Part shown: positions 14,006 through 20,517 of the stretch, piece by piece
Numbering within the stretch: the first letter of the stretch is position 1
Layout: every line of letters begins with the position of its first letter
Notes under the pieces: model-generated
Databases searched by the model: none
What the model was told of the DNA's origin: nothing
The model's input: the letters and a program-made list of their open reading frames with translations, nothing else
DNA from: Candidatus Bipolaricaulota bacterium
GTDB taxonomy: Bacteria > Bipolaricaulota > Bipolaricaulia > RBG-16-55-9
Direction of reading: 5' to 3'
Assembly: GCA_015487455.1 (NCBI GenBank)
Contig: WFPR01000217.1
Location: forward strand, 1 to 20,517
Length of the DNA: 20,517 bases
Translations under genes and position numbers: made by a program

Positions 14006-16816
14006 TCAGCCGCCCTCCTTCTCCTTCTTTGAGCTTGAGGGTGAGGGGCGCTCGCCCTCGGGCTCCTGCGCTTGCGTTTGCGACGGGCCGTCGGCCGGAG
14101 GGGCGCTCGGGGTGGCCGCCGCGGCCGCAGTCGCAGCGGGCTCCGGCCGCTTGACCTCGAGGACGACCTCGTCCTTCTCGGGGTCGTAGCGGAGGCGCAC
14201 GGTGTCGCCCGAGCGGACCTCGCCCTTGAGCAGCGCGTCGGCCAGCTTGATCTCGACCTCGGCGCGGATGACCCGGCGGATCTCGCGGGCGCCGAACTCC
14301 GGCCGGTAGCCCGCCTCCGCGATGTGCTCGACGAGCGACTCGTCGAACTCCAGCTCGACGCCCTGGCCCCGCGCCGTGCGGCGCACCCGCTCGAGCTGCA
14401 GCTTCACGATCTCGCGGATCTGCGCCTTCGTCAGCGCGTGGAAGACGATCACCTCGTCGATTCTGTTGAGAAATTCGGGCCGGAAGTGGCGCCGCAGCTC
14501 GTCCATGAGCCGCTCCTTGAGCTCCTCGTAGCTCAGCCGCAGGTGCTCGGGCGCTTGCATGTTCTGCTGGATGAGCTCGGAGCCGACGTTGCTGGTCATG
14601 ATGATGATCGTGTTGGAGAAGTCGACCACGCGGCCCTTCCCGTCCGTCAGGCGCCCGTCGTCGAAGACTTGCAGCAGGATGTTGTGCACCTCGGGGTGGG
14701 CCTTCTCGATCTCGTCCAGCAGGATCACGGAGTAGGGCCGGCGGCGGACGCGTTCCGTCAGCTGGCCGCCCTCCTCGTAGCCGACGTAGCCGGGCGGGGC
14801 GCCGATCAGGCGCGCGACGGCGTGGCGCTCCATGTACTCGCTCATGTCGAGGCGGATCATCGCGTCCTCGTCGCCGAAGACGGCCCAGGCCAGCGCCTTG
14901 GCCAGCTCGGTCTTCCCGACGCCCGTCGGCCCCAAGAACAGGAACACGGCGATCGGCCGGTGGCCCTCCCGGAGCCCGGCGCGGGCCAGCCTGATCGCCT
15001 CGGCGACGGCCTTGACGGCCTCCTCCTGGCCCACCACCCGCTCGTGCAGCTTCTCCTCGAGCTTGAGGAGCCGCTCCCGCTCCTCCTCCGTCAGCTCGTG
15101 GACCGGGATGCCCGTAAGGGCGCTCACGATCTCGGCGATGTGCTCGGCCCGCACCTCGGGCGTCTCCGTCGAGGCGATCCGCTTCCAGCGCTCCTCCTTC
15201 TCCTCCAGCGCCTTCTGCTTCGTCTTCAGCGCCTCCTCGAGCTGCTTGGCCCGGTCGAACTGCTTGCGGGCGGTCGCGTAGTCGATCTCGCGCTTGAGGC
15301 GCTGGATTTCTTCCTCCAGCTCTTGGAGCTCGGCGGGGCGGGACGTCGCCAGGATGCGCACCCGCGCCGCGGCTTGATCAATGAGATCGATGGCCTTGTC
15401 GGGCAGGTAGCGCCCCCGGATGTACTTATCAGACAGCTCCGCCGCGGCCACGATCGCCTCGTCGGTGATCTTGACCTTGTGGTGGGCCTCGAAGCGATCC
15501 CTCAGTCCGCGCAGGATCTCGATCGTCTGCTCGACGGTGGGCTCCGAGATGAAGACGGGCTGGAACCGCCGCTCGAGCGCGGCGTCCTTCTCGATGTACT
15601 TTTGGTACTCGTTGAGGGTGGTGGCCCCGATCAGGTGGAGCTCGCCGCGGGCCAGCGCGGGCTTGAACACGTTGGCCAGGTCCAGGCCGCCCTCGGCCTG
15701 CCCGGCCCCCACGATCGTGTGGACCTCGTCGATGAAGAGGATGAGCTCGTCCTTGTGCTGGATGATCTCATCGAGCAGCTGCTTGACCCGCTCCTCCAGC
15801 TCGCCGCGGTATTTCGTCCCGGCGACCAGGGCGTTGAGGTTGAGCTCGACCAGGCGCTTGTCCCGCAGCACCTCGGGCACCTCGCCCTTGACGATCCGCT
15901 GGGCCAGGCCCTCGACGATGGCCGTCTTCCCGACGCCGGGCTCCCCGATGAGCACGGGGTTGTTCTTCTTGCGGCGGGCCAGGATCTCGATGACGGTCTC
16001 GATCTCCTTCTGCCGCCCGATCACCGGGTCGAGCTTCCCTTCGCGGGCCAGCGCCGTGAGATCCCGTGAGAATTTATCGAGCGTCGGGGTGTTTGAGGGC
16101 CGCTCGACCCGCCCCTCGGGCGCGCCCCGCCCCACCACCTTGATCGTCTGCTGGCGGATGGCCTGGGGGGTGAGCCCGTACTTGCGCAGCACGTCCGAGG
16201 CGAAGCCCTCCTCCTCGGCGAGCGCGATGAGCACGTGCTCCGGGCCGATGTAGCTGTGGCCCAGCTCCTGCGAGACGTAAAAGGCGCGCTCCAGCGCGGC
16301 CTTCACCCGGGGCGAGACCGTGAGCTGCACCGTCGCGCCGGACTCGGGCTTCTCGTGCGGCCCCTTGGGCGCGTTGTGCTCGATGTAGCCCTTGAGATCA
16401 TCGGGCGAGATCTTGAACTGCTTGAGGATCGTCTGGACGACGTCGCTGTCGGTCAGGGCGTAGAGCAGGTGCTCGGTGTCGACCTCGCGCTTGCCGAAGT
16501 CGACGGCGACCTGGGCGGCCTTCTGCATCAGCGCCTTGGTGTGCTCGCTCATGTACTCGCTGATGTCGATCGCCTCGCGGCCCGCCCAGCGCCTGGGCGC
16601 GAGCTCCTCAAACCCCTCGAGGAGGTCGCCGAAGAGGTCGCCCAGGAGCCCGCCCCGGAAGAGCGACTCCAAGGGCGAGAAGACCTCGCGCTCCCGCCGC
16701 AGCTTGCGATAGTCCTCCTCGCACAGGTACAGCGTCCTGTGTTGGCCGTCCTGGGTGATCGAGACCCGCACGGTGGCGGGCCGCACCTTGCAGACGTCGC
16801 ACCGTCGATCCGTCAT
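14006..16816 (-). CDS. clpC: ClpC-like Hsp100 ATPase with N-terminal zinc-finger-like motif and no visible ClpP loop, 936 aa
   Basis: The order is: McsA/UvrB-type metal-binding motif CDVC..PATVRV..LYLCEED (residues 6-35, with Asp35 where the fourth Cys is expected), linker, double Clp_N repeat (about 90-225), AAA-1 (Walker A GEPGVGKT 291-298, Walker B LILFIDE 358-364), a short ClpC/UVR-type coiled coil (about 495-547), AAA-2 (Walker A GPTGVGKT 629-636, Walker B VILLDE 697-702) and a D2-small domain to about 890. A low-complexity Ala/Pro/Ser/Lys tail follows. The D2 segment 741-780 lacks the [LIV]GF tripeptide used by ClpC/ClpE to dock ClpP and resembles ClpB there, so disaggregation rather than proteolysis is inferred. 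ATG 16816 follows AGAGGAGGCG. No clpP, mcsB or ctsR is adjacent. Confidence 0.93.
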   Translation of the reverse strand: MTDRRCDVCKVRPATVRVSITQDGQHRTLYLCEEDYRKLRREREVFSPLESLFRGGLLGDLFGDLLEGFEELAPRRWAGREAIDISEYMSEHTKALMQKAAQVAVDFGKREVDTEHLLYALTDSDVVQTILKQFKISPDDLKGYIEHNAPKGPHEKPESGATVQLTVSPRVKAALERAFYVSQELGHSYIGPEHVLIALAEEEGFASDVLRKYGLTPQAIRQQTIKVVGRGAPEGRVERPSNTPTLDKFSRDLTALAREGKLDPVIGRQKEIETVIEILARRKKNNPVLIGEPGVGKTAIVEGLAQRIVKGEVPEVLRDKRLVELNLNALVAGTKYRGELEERVKQLLDEIIQHKDELILFIDEVHTIVGAGQAEGGLDLANVFKPALARGELHLIGATTLNEYQKYIEKDAALERRFQPVFISEPTVEQTIEILRGLRDRFEAHHKVKITDEAIVAAAELSDKYIRGRYLPDKAIDLIDQAAARVRILATSRPAELQELEEEIQRLKREIDYATARKQFDRAKQLEEALKTKQKALEEKEERWKRIASTETPEVRAEHIAEIVSALTGIPVHELTEEERERLLKLEEKLHERVVGQEEAVKAVAEAIRLARAGLREGHRPIAVFLFLGPTGVGKTELAKALAWAVFGDEDAMIRLDMSEYMERHAVARLIGAPPGYVGYEEGGQLTERVRRRPYSVILLDEIEKAHPEVHNILLQVFDDGRLTDGKGRVVDFSNTIIIMTSNVGSELIQQNMQAPEHLRLSYEELKERLMDELRRHFRPEFLNRIDEVIVFHALTKAQIREIVKLQLERVRRTARGQGVELEFDESLVEHIAEAGYRPEFGAREIRRVIRAEVEIKLADALLKGEVRSGDTVRLRYDPEKDEVVLEVKRPEPAATAAAAATPSAPPADGPSQTQAQEPEGERPSPSSSKKEKEGG

Positions 16817-16863
16817 GCTTTACGCCTCCTCTTCCTCGCCCTTCGAGGGCCGGGACGGTGTCC

Positions 16864-16892
16864 AGTGTATACGAGCGCCTGAGGGCGTTCAA
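16864..16892 (-). promoter_or_regulatory. Promoter of the Clp gene
   Basis: Minus strand TTGAAC (16892-16887), 17-nt spacer, TACACT (16869-16864). The start would be near 16857, giving a roughly 40-nt leader with AGGAGG before ATG 16816. No CIRCE or CtsR-type operator was recognised. Confidence 0.55.
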
Positions 16893-16912
16893 CACCCTCC
16901 GCCTCTGGGGGC

Positions 16913-16941
16913 TTGCAGCGACGGGGGACGCCCGGTAAGAT
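16913..16941 (+). promoter_or_regulatory. Possible upstream rRNA promoter (P1)
   Basis: TTGCAG (16913-16918), exactly 17 nt, TAAGAT (16936-16941). The match is moderate, but it is in tandem with the strong promoter at 16988. A TCCCGG/CCGGGA hairpin (16955-16972) lies between the two. Confidence 0.35.
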
Positions 16942-16987
16942 ATCGCCGCCCACTTCCCGGGCCCTTCCGGGAGGGGAAGGGCGGGGC

Positions 16988-17016
16988 TTGACAGCGGGGA
17001 ACGCGAGCGCTATACT
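16988..17016 (+). promoter_or_regulatory. Strong promoter of the 23S rRNA transcript
   Basis: TTGACA (16988-16993, perfect), 17-nt spacer, TATACT (17011-17016, 5 of 6). Transcription should start near 17023, about 93 nt upstream of the 23S 5' end. This is the best sigma70-type promoter in the window and supports independent transcription of the 23S gene. Confidence 0.8.
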
Positions 17017-17022
17017 TACCCG

Positions 17023-17115
17023 CTGCCAGCACTGGCCCCCTCACCCTCCTAGTGAGGGGCTCATGACGCGAAGCGGTGGGCTTGGTCTTTGAAAAGTGAA
17101 TAGAGTGGAGACTCG
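17023..17115 (+). promoter_or_regulatory. 23S leader with hairpin and boxA-like antitermination site
   Basis: CCCCTCAC (17037-17044) and GTGAGGGG (17052-17059) form an 8-bp hairpin with a 7-nt loop and no U-tract. Downstream, GGTCTTTGAAAA (near 17084-17095) resembles the rRNA boxA element TGCTCTTTGAAAA bound by NusB/S10. Together they look like an rRNA leader that supports antitermination and processing. No tRNA or 16S sequence is present. Confidence 0.55.
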
Positions 17116-19058
17116 CGCAAGCTCAGTACGGGCAGGGGGTGGATGCCTCGGCAGCGGGAGGCGACGAAGGGCGTGGCAGGCTGCGATAAGCCCCGGGGAG
17201 CCGCCGAGCAGGCGTTGATCCGGGGATTCCCGAATGGGGCAACCCACCGCGCGGGAGGCGCGGTACCCGCCGCCGAACCGAGTAGGCGACGGGAGCGAAC
17301 CCGGGGAAGTGAAGCATCTCAGTACCCGGAGGAGAAGAAATCAACCGAGATTCCCCGAGTAGCGGCGAGCGAAAGGGGAAGAGCCCAAACCCCACGGGTG
17401 GAGAAGCCCGCAGGCGTTGCCCGTGGGGGGTTGCAGGGCCGTCGTGGGGAGGGCTGCGGACCTCCCAGGGAGTGAGCAAACTCCGGTCTAGCCGAAGCGG
17501 CCTGGAAAGGCCCGCCGGAGAGGGTGATAGCCCCGTAGGCGAAAGGCCGGGGTCTCCCGGGCGACGGCGCCTGAGTACCGTCGGACTCGAGAAATCCGGC
17601 GGGAAGCTGGGGGGACCACCCTCCAAGGCTAAATACTCCCCGCTGACCGATAGCGAATATAGTACCGCGAGGGAAAGGTGAAAAGAACCCCGGAAGGGGA
17701 GTGAAATAGAGCCTGAAACCACCTGCCCACAGACAGTGGGAGGGTCCCTTTCCCGCTTCGGCGGGGAAGGCCTGACCACGTGCCTTTTGCAGTATGATCC
17801 GGCGAGTCGTTCTCGGTGGCGAGGTTAAGGCCCGTCGGTGGGCCGGAGCCGGAGCGAAAGCGAGTCGTCTGAACAGGGCGCAGAGTCACCGGGAACGGAC
17901 CCGAAGCCAGGCGATCTACCCATGGCCAGGGTGAACGTCGGGTAAGACCGGCGGGAGGCCCGAACCCGTGGAGGAGGAAAACTCCTGGGATGAGCTGTGG
18001 GTAGCGGTGAAAAGCCGGACGGGTCCTGGGAATAGCTGGTTCTCCCCGAAATAGTTTTAGGACTAGCCTCACCTGCGAAGCCGGCGGGGGTAGAGCACTG
18101 GATGGGTGCGGCGCAAGCCAAACCCAACCAAACTCCGAATACCGCCGGTGGATGGGTGGGAGTCAGTCTGCGGGGGATAATCTCCGTAGGCGAGAGGGAA
18201 ACAGCCCAGACCGCCAGCTAAGGCCCCCAAACCCGGGCTAAGTGGGAAAGGATGTTTCCCCGCTAAGACAGCCGGGAGGTTGGCTTAGAAGCAGCCATCC
18301 TTTAAAGAGTGCGTAATAGCTCACCGGTCGAGCGGGGGGGCGCCGAAAATGTAACGGGGCTCAAGCCCGGTGCCGAAGCTGCGGGCTCTTCAAGCCTTCG
18401 GGCTTGGAGAGCGGTAGGGGAGCGTTCCCCGTGGGGCGAAGCCGAGCCGGAAGGCGAGGTGGACCGCGGGGAAGTGAGAATGCCGGAATGAGTAGCGCGA
18501 GCCGAGTGAGAATCTCGGCCACCGAATGCCCAAGGTTTCCTGGGGAAGGCTGATCCACCCAGGGTTAGGCGGCCCTAAGGTGAACCCGAAAGGGGTAGCC
18601 GATGGACAGCCGGTTAATATTCCGGCCCCTCTTCCGAGCGTTGACCATGGGGGGACGCCGCAGGCCGGGTCCGAGCGGGGTGACGGACGTCCCCGTGCAA
18701 CCGGCAAGGCAGCCGTGCGTAGGCAAATCCGCGCGCGGGATAAGTCGAGCCGGGATGCGGAGCCGCTACGGCGGCGAAGGAGGGCAGGTCAGCGGCCAAG
18801 AAAAGCCTCTAGGGAGCTCGGAAGAGCCCGTACCGCAAACCGACACAGGTGGGCGAGGCGAGAATCCTCAGGTGGGCGAGAGAACCCTCGTTAAGGAACT
18901 CGGCAAATTGGCCCCGTAACTTCGGGAGAAGGGGTGCCCGTCCCGGGAGGGGCGGGTCGCAGTGACCAGGCCCAGGCGACTGTTTAGTAAAAACACAGCT
19001 CCCTGCTAACTCGAAAGAGGACGTATAGGGAGTGAAACCTGGCCACTGCCGGAAGGTC

Positions 19059-19098
<40 letters not shown>

Positions 19099-19105
19099 GG
19101 CCGGC

Positions 19106-19136
19106 CGTAACTATAACTTCGACCGTTGTAGTTACG
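19106..19136 (+). other. P1/P10 internal guide of the intron and 5' splice site
   Basis: Exon CGTAACTAT (19106-19114) pairs with intron GTAGTTACG (19128-19136). The last exon base U makes the U-G wobble typical of group I 5' splice sites. Directly 5' of that guide, GACCGTT (19121-19127) is the exact complement of AACGGTC, the first seven bases of exon 2 (19913-19919), forming P10. The two halves make one 16-nt guide complementary to the ligated exons. Confidence 0.88.
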
Positions 19137-19298
19137 TAAATAAACCCGGCTATATGCGGGGAAGTCCGTCCCCTAGCATCATGTGAAGGGGTGCAGCATC
19201 CGGCGGTACTCGCCCGAAGGGGCAGTAACAATCCGGCCGGTGCGGACAATCCGCAGGAAAGGCCCTGGGTCGTGCCTCCTTACCCAAGGGGAGCATCC

Positions 19299-19811
19299 AT
19301 GCTGAACGTCAAACGCATTCCACCCCACATCGGGTGGTATCTAGCGGGGTTTGCGGACGGCGAAGGGAGTTTCAACGTCGTCTTCCGACCCCGCAAGGAC
19401 TATCAGATACCGTGGAAGGTGTCGCTCTGCTTCAACATCTCCCAGCGCGATAGGGTGATCCTGGCGCTGTTCAAGCGATATCTGCAGTGCGGCACCCTAA
19501 GACAGCGGGAAGACGGCGTCTGGTACTACGAGGTCAACAACTTCCGCGCGATCTGGGAGAACGTCATCCCGTTCTTCAAGAAGTTCCGCTTCCTGTCTGC
19601 CAAGAAGAAGCGGGACTTCAGCAAGTTCTGCCAGATCGCGGAGCTCATCCACGAAGGCGCGCACCAGACGCCGGAGGGAATCGAGCGAATCCTGGAGATC
19701 CGCCGGGAGATGAACGACGGCGGAAAGCGGAAGTACAGTGAGGAAGAAATCCGGGCACGGCTTAGGGAATCCTCAGAGACCATACGCCGGGCGCCCCCAG
19801 AGGGGCGATGA
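19299..19811 (+). CDS. Single-motif LAGLIDADG homing endonuclease encoded in the intron, 170 aa
   Basis: The motif WYLAGFADGEGSF (residues 13-25) carries the catalytic Asp20. The single motif and roughly 170-aa length point to a homodimer of the I-CreI type. Downstream are beta-strand and basic segments (VSLCFNISQRDRVILALFKRYLQCGTLR; FFKKFRFLSAKKKRDFSKF) and the typical C-terminal helix EGIERILEIRREMN. It should cut intronless 23S genes around helix 69 to drive homing. ATG 19299 is chosen because AAGGGGAG lies 5 nt upstream and the motif then starts at the family position. The longer frame from 19191 covers ribozyme sequence. The last codons (about 19771-19811) overlap the ribozyme strands of P7, P3 and P8. 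The stop TGA (19809-19811) is just before the P7 3' strand. Confidence 0.92.
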   Translation: MLNVKRIPPHIGWYLAGFADGEGSFNVVFRPRKDYQIPWKVSLCFNISQRDRVILALFKRYLQCGTLRQREDGVWYYEVNNFRAIWENVIPFFKKFRFLSAKKKRDFSKFCQIAELIHEGAHQTPEGIERILEIRREMNDGGKRKYSEEEIRARLRESSETIRRAPPEGR

Positions 19812-19820
19812 TATGGTCCG
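19771..19820 (+). other. Intron catalytic core: P7, P3 (3' strand) and P8
   Basis: CAGAGACCATACG resembles the conserved R element of group I introns, and GATGATATGGTCCG (19807-19820) the S element. GACCAT/ATGGTC form P7, GCCGGG closes P3 and CGCCCC-CAGA-GGGGCG forms P8. Most of this is also coding sequence of the endonuclease. Confidence 0.8.
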
Positions 19821-19822
19821 GT

Positions 19823-19891
19823 CTCCGTGGCGACACGGAGGGCTTAAGCGAGCTACCGCGCTTAAGCCGCGCTCCCTGGACGGATGTCCAG
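19823..19891 (+). other. Intron 3' hairpins P9, P9.1 and P9.2
   Basis: Three consecutive perfect stems: CTCCGTG/CACGGAG with a GCGA (GNRA) tetraloop (19823-19840); GGCTTAAGCG/CGCTTAAGCC with an 8-nt loop (19841-19868); CTGGAC/GTCCAG with a GGAT loop (19876-19891). GNRA loops here typically dock in the ribozyme core. The labels P9.1 and P9.2 are inferred from order. Confidence 0.75.
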
Positions 19892-20403
19892 AAAAGGGGC
19901 GTAACGTGGACAAACGGTCCTAAGGTAGCGAAGTTCCTTGTCGGGTAAGTTCCGACGCGCATGAATGGTCCAACGACCTGGGCGCTGTCTTAACGAGGGA
20001 CTCGGCGAAATTGAAGCGCCGGTGAGAATGCCGGCGACCCGCGGCAGGACGGAAAGACCCCGTGGAGCTTTACTGGAGCTTGGCATTGGGTCTTGGTGCT
20101 CGTTGTGTAGGATAGGTGGGAGGCTGAGAAGCCGGGGCGCCAGCCTCGGTGGAGCCGCCCTTGAAATACCACCCTGCGAGCATTAGGGCTCTAACCGACC
20201 GCCGTGACGAGCGGCGGAGGGACAGTGCTAGGCGGACAGTTTGACTGGGGCGGTCGCCTCCTAAAGGGTAACGGAGGCGCGCAAAGGTCGGCTCAGGCGG
20301 GTCGGCGATCCGCTGAGGAGTGCAAGGGCACAAGCCGGCTTGACTGCGAGACCGACAGGTCGAGCAGGTGCGAAAGCAGGCCCTAGTGACCCGGTGGTCC
20401 CGC

Positions 20404-20454
<51 letters not shown>

Positions 20455-20517
20455 AGTCTCCCCCGAGAGTCCACATCGACGGGGAGGTTCGGCACCTCGA
20501 TGTCGGCCCATCTCATC

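Larger units (their letters stand above)
19115..19912 (+). mobile_element. Group I intron in 23S helix 69 (position 1917), 798 nt, ending in A
   Basis: The insertion follows the base equivalent to E. coli U1917, splitting the universal CTAT/AACGGTCC. Core elements I can pair by eye: P1 and P10; P3 CCCGGC (19145-19150) with GCCGGG (19786-19791); P4 GCGG (19156-19159) with CCGC (19251-19254); P5 GTCCG (19164-19168) with CGGAC (19243-19247), flanked by A-rich J4/5; P7 GACCAT (19778-19783) with ATGGTC (19813-19818); P8 CGCCCC/GGGGCG (19792-19807); and P9, P9.1 and P9.2 hairpins. A LAGLIDADG gene sits in the P6 loop. The 3' end fixed by P10 and by the conserved rRNA sequence is A19912, not the usual terminal G. 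As I recall, Coxiella burnetii carries an intron at the same 23S position that also ends in A. Confidence 0.9.

Noticed and set aside
19191..19298. Upstream extension of the homing endonuclease
   Set aside because: This stretch forms ribozyme elements (P4/P5 region) and the residues are not endonuclease-like. ATG 19299 has AAGGGGAG upstream.
19115..19912. Archaeal-type bulge-helix-bulge rRNA intron
   Set aside because: LAGLIDADG genes also occur in such introns and the last base is not G. However, the U-G pair at the 5' site, the P3-P9 core and the R/S-like elements fit group I, and the gene neighbourhood is bacterial.
19905..19912. A 3' splice site after G19909 to rescue a terminal G
   Set aside because: It would leave extra bases in the universally conserved helix 69 and shift P10 out of register.

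Overview
This is a very GC-rich bacterial window. The bacterial markers are an LCP-family cell-wall ligase, RsfS, a PrkA/YeaH/SpoVR operon, PhoH with PgpH, a Clp/Hsp100 ATPase, TTGACA/TATAAT-type promoters, and a 23S rRNA gene with bacterial signature sequences. The lineage cannot be fixed by eye. A free-standing 23S gene, high GC and a 23S intron fit a deep-branching or thermophilic lineage, but that is inference.

Layout. (1) 1-2933 (+): the 3' part of a large secreted subtilase with CARDB, DUF4384-like and PKD modules, ending at a 15-bp hairpin shared with the convergent operon. (2) 2991-5678 or 5735 (-): phoH, pgpH and a 64-codon membrane protein, with a promoter in front of phoH. (3) 5829-10878 (-): prkA, yeaH (DUF444) and spoVR, a conserved stress/stationary-phase operon with a TATAAT box upstream. 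(4) 11159-13985 (+): LCP ligase, rsfS and a secreted parallel beta-helix protein, coupled by 4-nt start/stop overlaps and read from a promoter divergent to prkA. (5) 14006-16816 (-): a ClpC-like Hsp100 with a zinc-finger-like N-terminus and no visible ClpP-binding tripeptide. (6) 17116 to window end (+): 23S rRNA with its own promoter(s) and a boxA-like leader. No 16S gene precedes it, so the rRNA operon is split at least here.

The most interesting element is a 798-nt group I intron (19115-19912) in helix 69 of the 23S rRNA, after the base equivalent to E. coli U1917. A continuous 16-nt internal guide pairs with both exons and fixes both splice sites. The intron then ends in A rather than the near-universal terminal G. 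It encodes a single-motif LAGLIDADG homing endonuclease whose last codons also form the ribozyme core (P7, P3 and P8 strands).

The genes in the middle form a growth and stress set: c-di-AMP turnover (PgpH), RNA metabolism (PhoH), PrkA signalling, wall polymer attachment (LCP), ribosome silencing (RsfS), disaggregation (Clp) and rRNA synthesis. The Clp gene and the 23S gene diverge from one roughly 300-bp control region.
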